A DNA stretch of 34,680 nt from Streptomyces pseudovenezuelae (GTDB taxonomy: Bacteria > Actinomycetota > Actinomycetes > Streptomycetales > Streptomycetaceae): the NCBI RefSeq assembly GCF_001513955.1, contig NZ_KQ948146.1, positions 925,525 to 960,204 of the forward strand, written 5' to 3'. Shown piece after piece: positions 22,751-32,302 of the stretch. The translations under genes were made by a program, and so were the position numbers. The stretch's first letter is position 1. Every line of letters starts with the position of its first letter. Below the pieces are notes generated by a model. The model had not been told where the DNA came from. It ran no database searches and saw only the letters and a program-made list of their open reading frames with translations.

Positions 22751-22767
22751 GATAGACGGCGTCTATC
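22751..22767. promoter_or_regulatory. LysR-type operator box 1 in the oxc/ligase intergenic region
   Basis: GATAGACGGCGTCTATC is a perfect 7-bp palindrome around GGC and fits the LysR T-N11-A rule (ATAG-N7-CTAT). It is also embedded in an outer inverted repeat, ACCAGCC (22744-22750) and GGCTGGT (22771-22777). Confidence 0.7.
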
Positions 22768-22798
22768 GAGGGCTGGTCAGGGGCCTGGAAACGGCCTT

Positions 22799-22815
22799 GA
22801 TAGACGGTTGCTATC
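22799..22815. promoter_or_regulatory. LysR-type operator box 2 in the oxc/ligase intergenic region
   Basis: GATAGACGGTTGCTATC matches box 1 at 14 of 17 positions and keeps the ATAG-N7-CTAT form. The centres are 48 bp apart, close to the multi-box spacing of LysR-type regulators. Confidence 0.65.
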
Positions 22816-22905
22816 GGCCGTTCGCCAGCGGGTATTGGACGTCCCCCGGGTGCCACCGCACGCTCGCAGAGGATGTTCATCGGCGCTGTGCGAGGGGGTG
22901 GGGTC

Positions 22906-24504
22906 ATGGCTGTTCCGGCCGCGGCATCCGTGCGTGACGCGAACCGGTACCGGCCCCCGGAGGTCACGGGCCTCGTCGACCTCCTCGACCGGCAGGTGCG
23001 TGAACGCCCCTACGCCCAGGCCCTGGTGGTGACCGGTGAGCGGGTGCAGCTGTCGTACCGGGCACTGGCGACCCTCGCCGACGAGGTGGCCGCCCGGCTC
23101 GGTCGGGCGGGTCTGCGACGCGGTGACGCGGTCGGGCTGATCTGCGCCAACACGGCCGAGTTCGTGGTCGGGTTGCTGGGTGCGGCGCGGGCCGGGCTGG
23201 TCACGGCTCCGCTGGATCCCGCGTTGCCGGGTTCCCAACTCGCTGCTCGCATCGCGACCTTGGGAGCGCGGGCGGTGCTCGTCGATGCGTCGGGCGCCGG
23301 TGTCGGTGTCGGTGTCGGAAAGCTTCCGGTGCCCGCGTGGCCGTTGCGCGTGGATGTGTCCCGGGCGGGGACGGCTGCGGTGGTCCTTGCAGTCGGCGTC
23401 TGCGAGATGACCCAAGTGACGGGCGCCGCAGGTGAGTTGTCGGACGAAGACGCCCTTGTGCTGTTCACCGCCGGCACCACCGACCGGGCGAGGATGGTCC
23501 CGTTGACCCACGCCAATGTGGCCGCCTCCCTCCGGAACATCTGCGCCACCTACGAGTTGGGCCCCGATGACGCGACGGTCGCGGTGATGCCGTTCTTCCA
23601 CGGCCACGGGCTGTTCGCGGCGTTGTTGTCCTCCCTGGCGAGCGGGGGCTGTGTGCTGCTGCCCGAGCGGGGGCGGTTCTCGGCGGGCACGTTCTGGGAC
23701 GACATGGGGGCCGTGGACGCCACGTGGTTCACGGCGGTGCCGGCCATCCACGAGATCCTTCTGGACCGGTCGGAGCGGGAGTATCCGGGCCCGCAGGCGC
23801 CGCCGTTGAAGTTCGTCCGCAGTTGCAGCGCGCCGCTCAACGCGGCGACGCAGCGGGCGCTGGAGCGCACGTTCGGCGCGCCGCTGCTGTCCGCGTACGG
23901 GATGACGGAGTCCTCGCACCAGGCCACCAGCGAACCCCTGCCGCAGCGGGGCACACTCCGGCAGGGGTCGGTGGGCCGGCCGACCGGGGTCGAGGTGCGG
24001 GTCGTGGACCGGGGCGGGCGTCCCTGTCCGGTGGGTGTCGAGGGCGAGGTGTGGGTGCAGGGGCCCACGGTCGCCCGGGGTTACCTCGCCGACGGGGACG
24101 AGTCGGCGCGGACCTTCGTCGACGGGTGGCTGCGCACCGGTGATCTGGGCGTGCTGGACGAGGACGGGTACCTGTCGCTGACCGGACGGATCAAGAACCT
24201 CATCAACCGGGGCGGGGAGAAGATCTCGCCCGAGCATGTCGAGGACATCCTCGCGGGGTGCCCGGGGGTCGCGGAGGCTGCCGTGTTCGCGGTGCCGGAC
24301 GCGGTGTACGGGCAGCGGGTCGGTGCCGCGGTGGTGCTGCGTGAGCCTGACGGCCTCGACCGCGAGGAGATCCTGCGGTACTGCCGCGCCCACCTGGCCC
24401 CCTTCGAAGTGCCGGACCACCTCGAACTGGTCACCGCGCTGCCGTACACCGCGAAGGGGGGCCTGGACCGGAAGGCGGTGCAGGTGCGGTATGCACCACA
24501 GTGA
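22906..24504 (+). CDS. Acyl-CoA synthetase, probable oxalate-CoA ligase, with altered core motifs
   Basis: A 532-aa adenylate-forming enzyme. Family text is clear: LLSAYGMTESSHQATSEPLP (A5), GYLADGDESARTF, GWLRTGDLGVLDEDGYLSLT (A7) and GRIKNLINRGGEKISPEHVE (A8). The HMPFFHGHG-like loop is MPFFHGHGLFAALL. Context next to oxc and frc suggests activation of oxalate with ATP and CoA, as in plant AAE3. Two motifs deviate. The phosphate loop reads TAGTTDRARMV instead of (T/S)SGTTGxPKG and so lacks its lysine. In A10 the usual TxxGK reads TAKGG, so the catalytic lysine is Gly with a Lys two residues before. Activity may be altered. ATG 22906 is preferred over 22873 because GAGGGGGTGGGG precedes it. 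Confidence 0.8.
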   Translation: MAVPAAASVRDANRYRPPEVTGLVDLLDRQVRERPYAQALVVTGERVQLSYRALATLADEVAARLGRAGLRRGDAVGLICANTAEFVVGLLGAARAGLVTAPLDPALPGSQLAARIATLGARAVLVDASGAGVGVGVGKLPVPAWPLRVDVSRAGTAAVVLAVGVCEMTQVTGAAGELSDEDALVLFTAGTTDRARMVPLTHANVAASLRNICATYELGPDDATVAVMPFFHGHGLFAALLSSLASGGCVLLPERGRFSAGTFWDDMGAVDATWFTAVPAIHEILLDRSEREYPGPQAPPLKFVRSCSAPLNAATQRALERTFGAPLLSAYGMTESSHQATSEPLPQRGTLRQGSVGRPTGVEVRVVDRGGRPCPVGVEGEVWVQGPTVARGYLADGDESARTFVDGWLRTGDLGVLDEDGYLSLTGRIKNLINRGGEKISPEHVEDILAGCPGVAEAAVFAVPDAVYGQRVGAAVVLREPDGLDREEILRYCRAHLAPFEVPDHLELVTALPYTAKGGLDRKAVQVRYAPQ

Positions 24505-24530
24505 GCGGGGGTGCGGGAGGCTCGCGGGGC

Positions 24531-24650
24531 GGGGGCGGGGGCGGGGGTGGCGAGGTAGACCGACGGTAGGGCGACCGCTGCAGCGCCGTTGGAGGCTCGG
24601 TGTCTGAGGTGGGACCGTCGAGTGGTGGGTGCGAAGAAGCCCGACGACGG
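24531..24650 (+). repeat. Degenerate direct repeat, copy 1
   Basis: The core GAGGTAGACCGACGGTAGGG (24552-24571 onward) recurs in copy 2 with 3 mismatches over 27 nt. A second block, GGACCGTCGAGTGGTGGG, also has a counterpart there. Confidence 0.55.
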
Positions 24651-24721
24651 TCCGGCCGCCGCGATGCGGTGCACCAGGACGCGGTACCCACCCCGACCGG
24701 GGGGGGCGCGGAAGGCTCGGT

Positions 24722-24873
24722 GCCCGGGGGCGGGTGGGGAGGTACACCGACAGTAGGGCGGCCGCGGTGATGCCGTGGAGCAATCGCAGGGGCGGCATGT
24801 GCCCCGACTGGGCGGGAGGCATGGTGCCGGAGGCGGGACCGCCAAGTGGCGGACGCGGAGGAAGAAAGACGAC
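24722..24873 (+). repeat. Degenerate direct repeat, copy 2
   Basis: Contains GAGGTACACCGACAGTAGGG from 24739 and GGACCGCCAAGTGGCGG from about 24836. It is longer than copy 1 by an internal segment of about 35 nt (around 24768-24812). Confidence 0.55.
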
Positions 24874-25074
24874 AGGGGAACCCCCATCTATGCCCCGGAC
24901 CGCCAGGAGCGGCGACGAAATCTGCGCGCAGGCTCACGGCGCTCGGTGCTCGGGCGAGTCGGCCCGGCCAGGAAGTCGCCCCGCGGGGGGAGGCCGGATC
25001 GGCAGCCGGTACGGGAGCGGCGCGGGCCGGGTGCCTGCGCTCTCGGCGGGCTCCGCTCAGCGCGGCGGTCGTAG

Positions 25075-25101
25075 GGCTGGGGCCGCGAAGGAGCCCCAAC
25101 C
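25075..25101 (-). terminator. Weak hairpin downstream of lysR
   Basis: Arms GGCTGGGGC and GCCCCAACC pair over 9 positions with one mismatch-type G-T pair and a 9-nt loop, 85 nt beyond the lysR stop. It may end the fds-lysR transcript. Confidence 0.35.
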
Positions 25102-25185
25102 GACAGCGTCGGCACAGGCCACGACGAGGCCTGAGCACACGCGGTCGTTGCGACGGCGCCGGCCCCCCAACCACCCCCGGCAGGG

Positions 25186-26118
25186 TCAGCGCACCCGATG
25201 GTCGGGTGGCAGGGGGCGGGCGAAGAAGTCGTCCAGGGACAGTCCCGTCGCCGCGTTGACGAAGGCGCGGGCGGCGACCGAGCCGGGGGTCGCCGCGTGG
25301 ATGGCCACCGAGACCTGGGCGCCGGCCTCGGGGTCGACCAAGGGCACCGCCCGAGTGCGGCCGACCACCGGCATCGCGCGCAGCCAGGTGTGCGGCACGA
25401 TGCTCGCCCAGCCGCCGCCCCCGACATGGGCGTAGAGGGAGGCGATGGAGTCCGTCTCGACCTGCGGGGTGACCACGTACCCCTTCTCCGCGAACACCGT
25501 GTCGACGATCTGGCGGATCCGCATGTCCGGTGTCAGCAGCGCGAGCGGCAGCTGGGCCGCGTCCGCCCAGGAGACCGTGGCGGACTGGGCCACCAGCTGG
25601 TCGTCGGAGACCAGGAGCATGTATCGCTCCTGGTAGAGGGGGACGACCTGGAGGCCCTCCTGGTCGTCGGGGTCGAAGTGGGCGATGGCCACGTCGAGTT
25701 CGTAGTCGCGGAGCTGGCGGTGGAGTTCCTTCGTGGACAGCCTTGAGCGGACCTGGACCTTGGCCAGCGGGTGCGCCGCGCAGAAGGCGGCCACGGGGAG
25801 GGCGAGGGTGGTGGACGCCGTGGGGTCGGTGCCGAGGCGCAGGGTGCCGGTGATGCCGGACTGCACGGCGGCCACCTCGGCCTTGAAGGCGTCCTGTTCG
25901 GCGAGGATCCGCTTGGCCCATACGACGAGCCGCTCGCCCTCGGGGGTGAGGCCCTGGTAGTTGTGGCCGCGGTTGATCAGCGTGACGTTCAGCTCGCGCT
26001 CCAGTTTGGCGATCGCCGCCGAGAGCGCGGGCTGGGAGACGTAGCAGGATTCCGCCGCCCGGGCGAAGTGCCGCTCCCTCGCCACCGCCACGAAGTATTC
26101 GAGCTGCCGGAACAGCAT
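25186..26118 (-). CDS. LysR-family transcriptional regulator
   Basis: A 310-aa LTTR. Residues 1-60 form the winged helix-turn-helix: MLFRQLEYFVAVARERHFAR, then AAESCYVSQPALSAAIAKLE and LINRGH. The effector domain follows (TLRLGTDPTASTTLALPVAA and later). GGGAGGAG about 6 nt before the ATG at 26118 supports that start. The gene is last in line behind fdsGBAD, with an 83-nt gap that holds a GntR-type half-conserved box. Its expected targets are the two ATAG-N7-CTAT boxes in the oxc/ligase promoter, 2.4-3.4 kb away, because it is the only LysR in the window. A co-inducer such as oxalate, oxalyl-CoA or formate is plausible but not visible. Confidence 0.9.
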   Translation of the reverse strand: MLFRQLEYFVAVARERHFARAAESCYVSQPALSAAIAKLERELNVTLINRGHNYQGLTPEGERLVVWAKRILAEQDAFKAEVAAVQSGITGTLRLGTDPTASTTLALPVAAFCAAHPLAKVQVRSRLSTKELHRQLRDYELDVAIAHFDPDDQEGLQVVPLYQERYMLLVSDDQLVAQSATVSWADAAQLPLALLTPDMRIRQIVDTVFAEKGYVVTPQVETDSIASLYAHVGGGGWASIVPHTWLRAMPVVGRTRAVPLVDPEAGAQVSVAIHAATPGSVAARAFVNAATGLSLDDFFARPLPPDHRVR

Positions 26119-26153
26119 GAGCGGCTCCTCCCTGCCCATGGGATCACTGACTC

Positions 26154-26170
26154 CATACTGTATGCAGTGC
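26154..26170. promoter_or_regulatory. GntR-type box upstream of lysR (one half-site strong)
   Basis: The minus strand reads TGCATACAGTAT, identical over 12 nt to the box at 33182-33193 upstream of the second gntR. The other half is poorly conserved. It lies 36 nt upstream of the lysR ATG. Confidence 0.5.
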
Positions 26171-26201
26171 GGAGCCATGTACAGGGAGGAGACCGCACAG
26201 G

Positions 26202-26414
26202 TCAGCGCAGATGCTTCGCCGCGGCCACCACCAGGGGGTCGAGACCGTCCACCCCGGCGTCGACGAACTCGTGGAGGCGGGCGCGCATGCGCGGGTCCCA
26301 GAACCTGCCGATGTGGCCCGCGATCGCCTCCGCGGCCTCCTCCGCCGGCAGGTGTCCGAGGTTTCTGGCGATGTCGTTCGCCATCCGGCACTCCGCCGGC
26401 ACGGTCGCCGTCAT
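26202..26414 (-). CDS. fdsD: NAD-dependent formate dehydrogenase delta subunit
   Basis: A 70-aa protein of the FdsD family, a small subunit found with NAD-linked molybdenum formate dehydrogenases. Diagnostic text is RMANDIARNLGHLP near the N-terminus, the segment AGHIGRFWDPRMRARLHEFV in the middle and the C-terminal LDPLVVAAAKHLR. The ATG at 26414 lies 1 nt beyond the stop codon of fdsA, so the two are translationally coupled. In characterised systems the subunit is needed for a fully active enzyme complex; its exact job is not evident from sequence. Confidence 0.9.
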   Translation of the reverse strand: MTATVPAECRMANDIARNLGHLPAEEAAEAIAGHIGRFWDPRMRARLHEFVDAGVDGLDPLVVAAAKHLR

Positions 26415-26415
26415 C

Positions 26416-29228
26416 TCAGTCCCCCGCCTTCACGAGGTCGTTCCCGGTGGCCTCGGCCGCGATCGGCCGGTCCGGGCGGGCGAGCGCCACCTGGACGGCG
26501 GTCACCTTGTACTCGGGGCAGTTGGTGGCCCAGTCGGAGTTCTCCGTGGTCACCACGTTGGCGCCGGTGACGGGATGGTGGAACGTGGTGTAGACGACCC
26601 CGGTCGGCATCCGGTCGGAGATCTCCGCGCGCAGGGTGGTCTGTCCGACGCGGCTGGCCAGCGTGACCATGTCGCCGTGGTTGATGCCCCGGACCTCGGC
26701 GTCGTGCGGGTGCAGCTCCAGGATGTCCTCGGGGTGCCAGGCGACGTTGCCGGTACGGCGGGTCTGGGCGCCGACGTTGTACTGGCTGAGGATGCGGCCC
26801 GTGGTGAGGACCAACGGGAAGCGCCGGGTGCTGCGTTCGTTGGTCGGCACGTAGGAGGTGACGACGAACCTGCCCTTGCCGCGCACGAATTCGTCCACGT
26901 GCATGATGGGCGTGCCCTCGGGTGCCTCCTCGTTGCACGGCCACTGGACGCTGCCGAGCTTGTCGAGGAGGTCGAAGGAGACCCCGGTGAACGTCGGCGT
27001 CACCGAGGCGATCTCGTCCATGATCTGGCCGGGATGCTCGTAGGACATCTCGTAGCCCATGGCGGTGGCGATCTCGCTGACGATCTGCCATTCGTGCTTG
27101 CCCGTCTTCGGCTTCATCACCGAGCGCACCCGGTTGATGCGGCGCTCGGCGTTGGTGAAGGTGCCGTCCTTCTCCAGGAAGGACGCGCCGGGCAGGAAGA
27201 CGTGCGCGAACTTGGCCGTCTCGTTGAGGAACAGGTCCTGGACGACGACCAGTTCCATCGCTTCCAGGGCCGCGGTGACGTGCCCCAGGTTGGGGTCGGA
27301 CTGGGCGATGTCCTCGCCGTGCACGAACAGGCCGCGGAAGGTGCCGTCGATGGCCGCGTCGAACATGTTGGGGATGCGAAGTCCCGGTTCGGCGAGGAGG
27401 GTTCCGCCCCACAGGTTCTCGAAGACGGTACGGACCGCGTCGTCGGAGACGTGCCGGTAGCCGGGGAGTTCGTGCGGGAAGGAGCCCATGTCGCAGGAGC
27501 CCTGCACGTTGTTCTGGCCGCGCAGCGGGTTGACGCCGACGCCGTCCCGGCCGATGTTCCCGCAGGCCATCGCGAGGTTGGCCATTCCCATGACCATGGT
27601 GGAGCCCTGGCTGTGCTCGGTGACGCCGAGGCCGTAGTAGATGGCACCGTTGGGGGCTTCGGCGTACAGCCTCGCGGCGGCGCGGAGTTCGGCGGCCGGG
27701 ACCCCGGTGATCTCCTGCACCGCCTCCGGGCTGTTCTCCGGTCGGGCGATGAACTCGGCCCACTCGTCGAAGTCTTCGCAGCGCGCGTCGACGAAGGACC
27801 GGTCGACCAGGTTCTCGGTGACGACCACGTGGGCCATCGCGTTGACGACGGCGACGTTGGTGCTGGGCCGCAGCTGGAGGTGGTGCTGGGCCTCGATGTG
27901 CGGGGAGCGTACGAGGTCGATGCGGCGCGGGTCCACGACGATCAACTTCGCGCCCTCGCGCAGGCGTCGCTTCATCCGGGAGGCGAACACCGGGTGCCCG
28001 TCGGTGGGGTTGGCGCCGATCACCATGATGACGTCGGCCTCGGCGACCGAGCGGAAGTCCTGGGTGCCGGCGGACTCGCCGAAGGTCTGCTTGAGGCCGT
28101 ATCCCGTCGGGGAGTGGCAGACGCGGGCGCAGGTGTCGACGTTGTTGTTGCCGAAGGCCGCGCGGACCATCTTCTGGACGACGTAGACCTCTTCGTTGGT
28201 GCAGCGTGAGGAGGTGATGGCGCCGATCGCGCCGGCGCCGTGGCGGTCCTGGATCTCGCGCATCCGGCGGGCCACCGTGCCGATGGCCTCGTCCCACTCG
28301 ACCTCGTGCCAGGGGTCGGTGATCCGGTCGCGGACCATGGGCTTGAGCATGCGGTCGGGGTGGGTGGCGTAGCCGAAGGCGAAGCGGCCCTTGACGCAGG
28401 AGTGGCCCTCGTTGGCGCCGCCGTCCTTGTAGGGGACCATGCGGACGAGTTCGTCGCCGCGCAGTTCGGCCTTGAAGGAGCAGCCGACACCGCAGTAGGC
28501 GCAGGTCGTCACAACGGACCTTGTGGGAATGCCGAGTTCGACGACGGAGCGTTCCTGGAGCGTGGAGGTCGGGCAGGCCTGGACGCAGGCTCCGCAGGAG
28601 ACGCACTCGGAGTCCATGAAGGACTCCCCCGCGCCCGGCGAGACCTTGGAGTCGAACCCGCGTCCCTCGATGGTGAGCGCGAAGGTGCCCTGGACCTCGC
28701 CGCAGGCGCGGACGCAGCGGGAGCAGGCGATGCACTTGGAGGGATCGAAGTCGAAGTAGGGGTTGGAGGTGTCCTTCTCGGCGTCGAGGTGGTTCTCGCC
28801 CTCGTAGCCGTAGCGGACCTGGCGCAGGCCCACCACCCCTGCCATGTCCTGGAGTTCGCAGTCACCGTTGGCCGGGCAGGTGAGACAGTCCAAGGGGTGG
28901 TCGGAGATGTAGAGCTCCATGACGCCCTGGCGGAGCTTTTCCACCTTCGGGGTCTGGGTGCTGACCTTCATGCCGTCTGCGCAGGGGGTGGTGCAGGACG
29001 CGGGGGTGCCGCGCCGGCCGTCGATCTCCACCACGCACAGCCGGCAGGAGCCGAACGCCTCCAGGCTGTCGGTGGCGCAGAGTTTGGGGATGTCGACGCC
29101 GGCCTGCGCGGCCGCGCGCATCACCGAGGTGCCCTCGGGGACGGTCACCGGCAGGCCGTCCACCTCCACGGACACCGTTGCGGGGCCGGGCCGTTCGGGG
29201 GTGCCGAAGTCGGGTTCCTTGAGGAGTG

Positions 29229-29232
<4 letters not shown>
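26416..29232 (-). CDS. fdsA: NAD-dependent formate dehydrogenase alpha subunit (Mo/W-bis-MGD, FdsA type)
   Basis: A 938-aa catalytic subunit that oxidises formate to CO2. An N-terminal [2Fe-2S] domain uses C52, C63, C66 and C80. A His-Cys3 cluster has H112, C116, C119 and C125. Two ferredoxin-type [4Fe-4S] clusters are formed by C167/170/173/177 and C210/213/216/220, and the molybdopterin-domain cluster by C244/247/251/279. The metal ligand is C372 with H373 in NNNVDTCARVCHSPTG, so this is a cysteine rather than selenocysteine enzyme. Length and cluster set match FdsA of Cupriavidus/Rhodobacter. The ATG at 29232 overlaps the fdsB stop as ATGA; the open frame reads on upstream through fdsB but without meaning. 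Confidence 0.95.
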
Positions 29233-30838
<1,606 letters not shown>

Positions 30839-30842
<4 letters not shown>

Positions 30843-31318
30843 GAGGAGACCGTCCCGTTGAGGATCGCGCCCAGCCGGGCCGGGCCCACGCGTCCGTACA
30901 GCCGCCCGTTCGCCTCCACGGAGGGTCCGAGCGCGCAGTTGCCGAGACAGAAGACCTGCTCGACGGTGACCGAGCCGTCCGCCGTCGTCTCCCCCAGGGT
31001 CAGCCCGGACTCGCGGGCGTAGCCGACCAGTTGGTCGGCGCCCAGCGCCTGGCAGGCCTCGGCCCGGCAGATGCGCACGGTGGTGCGGCCCGCGGGCTCG
31101 CGGCGGAAGTCGTGGTAGAAGGTCACGACTCCGTGGACGTCGGCCCGGGAGAGGTTCAGCTCCTCGGCGAGCACCGGCACCGCCTCCTGCGGCACATGGC
31201 CCAACTCGGCCTGCACGGCGTGCAGTACGGGCAGCAGCGCGCCGCGCTCGCCCCGGTGCCGGGCCACCACCCGCCGGACCACGCTCTCGACCGTCACGTC
31301 ACTCCCGCTGGTCGTCAT
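30839..31318 (-). CDS. fdsG: NAD-dependent formate dehydrogenase gamma subunit (NuoE-like)
   Basis: A 159-aa subunit of the complex I 24-kDa family. The [2Fe-2S] ligands are in a Cx4C motif, RICRAEACQALGA, and a Cx3C motif, VFCLGNCALGPS. The N-terminal helical text LLPVLHAVQAELGHVPQEA is typical. It is first in the fdsGBAD operon. GGAAGG lies about 10 nt before the ATG at 31318. A perfect 16-bp palindrome of the GntR type sits 66-81 nt upstream, so transcription of the whole formate dehydrogenase operon is likely controlled there. Confidence 0.93.
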
Positions 31319-31382
31319 GATCGCTTCGCCTTCCGTCACGCGGAGTCCCCGGCGAGGGGTGCAGGAGACTCGGACAATACTC

Positions 31383-31401
31383 CATACAGACTTCTGTATA
31401 C
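31383..31401. promoter_or_regulatory. GntR-type operator upstream of fdsG
   Basis: ATACAGACTTCTGTAT (31384-31399) is a perfect palindrome with ATAC-N8-GTAT geometry. It lies 66 nt upstream of fdsG and 196 nt upstream of the divergent gntR. Confidence 0.75.
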
Positions 31402-31491
31402 ACAACCCTGCCGCACGGAAGGGCGGAGTCACCCGAGCCCGGCACCGCGGGCCCGGACCACTGCGGACCCGGCGCCGGCCCGCGCCATGTT

Positions 31492-31511
31492 GCATACCAA
31501 AACCTGTATGC
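31492..31511. promoter_or_regulatory. GntR-type operator upstream of the first gntR gene
   Basis: GCATACCAAAACCTGTATGC has 6-bp perfect arms and the same ATAC-N8-GTAT spacing as the box at 31384. It ends 83 nt before the gntR ATG, suggesting autoregulation. Confidence 0.7.
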
Positions 31512-31594
31512 TGACGCGGCCGTCGGCAACCCTCCGGACGGCCCCACTCGGCAAAGCCGCCGTCCGGCGACTCCGGCGGCAGAACGGGACAACC

Positions 31595-32284
31595 ATGCGC
31601 GAGGCACTCACGGCCGCTGCGTCCCGGCGCGTCACCCGCCCGGCACCACTGCGTCAGGCCGTGTACGACGCCCTGACCGAGCTGATCGTCAACGGCTCCC
31701 TCAAGCCCGGCCAGCATCTGGTCGAGGCCGAGCTCGCCGAACACCTCGGCGTCAGCCGCCAGCCGGTGCGCGAGGCCCTCCAGCGGCTGCAGACCGCCGG
31801 CTGGGTGGACCTGCGGCCCGCCCAGGGGGCCTTCGTCCACTCCCCCACCGAGGAGGAGGCCGCCCAACTCCTCGGCGTCCGGGCAGTCCTGGAGACCTAC
31901 TCGGCCCAGCTCGCCGCCAAGAACGCGAAGCCCGAGGACATCGCGCGCCTCGACGAGCTCCAGCTCGACGGCATCGCCGCTCTCGCCGACGGGGACGTAG
32001 AGCGGCTGGTCTCCGCCAACACCGCGCTGCACGACTTCATCACCACGGTCGCCGACAACGCCGTGCTGGCCGAACTGATCGCCCAGGTGGGCCAGAAGGT
32101 CCGCTGGTACTACACGCCCATCGCCAAGCCCCGCGGCAAGGAGGCCTGGAACGAGCACACCCAGCTCATCAGGGCCATCGCCAAGGGGGACGCGGACCAG
32201 GCGGGCGAGGTCATGCGCAAGCACACCGAGCGTACGACCGACTTCTACCGCAAGCAGATCGCGGCCCGGGCGAACCAGGACTGA
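31595..32284 (+). CDS. GntR-family regulator, FCD subfamily (paralogue 1)
   Basis: A 229-aa repressor-type protein. The winged helix spans about residues 18-85: LRQAVYDALTELIVNGSLKP, then LAEHLGVSRQPVREALQRLQ and VDLRPAQGAFVHSP. The C-terminal all-helical FCD ligand domain contains ANTALHDFITTVADNAVL and EAWNEHTQLIRAI, with the Asp/His residues that often bind a metal and a carboxylate ligand. It is divergent from fdsGBAD; operators lie in between. It is about three quarters identical by eye to the second GntR at 33326. The ATG at 31595 starts the protein just before the DNA-binding domain; no strong ribosome site is visible. Confidence 0.9.
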   Translation: MREALTAAASRRVTRPAPLRQAVYDALTELIVNGSLKPGQHLVEAELAEHLGVSRQPVREALQRLQTAGWVDLRPAQGAFVHSPTEEEAAQLLGVRAVLETYSAQLAAKNAKPEDIARLDELQLDGIAALADGDVERLVSANTALHDFITTVADNAVLAELIAQVGQKVRWYYTPIAKPRGKEAWNEHTQLIRAIAKGDADQAGEVMRKHTERTTDFYRKQIAARANQD

Positions 32285-32302
32285 CATCTGGCCGGCCATG
32301 GC

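Larger units (their letters stand above)
24505..25185. other. Long intergenic region with a degenerate tandem duplication
   Basis: I find no credible gene in these 681 nt. All open frames are Pro/Arg/Ser-rich with no fold or ribosome site. It separates the plus-strand ligase from the minus-strand lysR, whose 3' ends face each other. It contains two related segments (24531-24650 and 24722-24873) and a weak hairpin at 25075-25101. Confidence 0.55.

Noticed and set aside
24629..25435. Plus-strand frame of about 270 codons between the ligase and lysR
   Set aside because: Low-complexity Arg/Pro/Ala text, no ribosome site, and it runs antisense into lysR.
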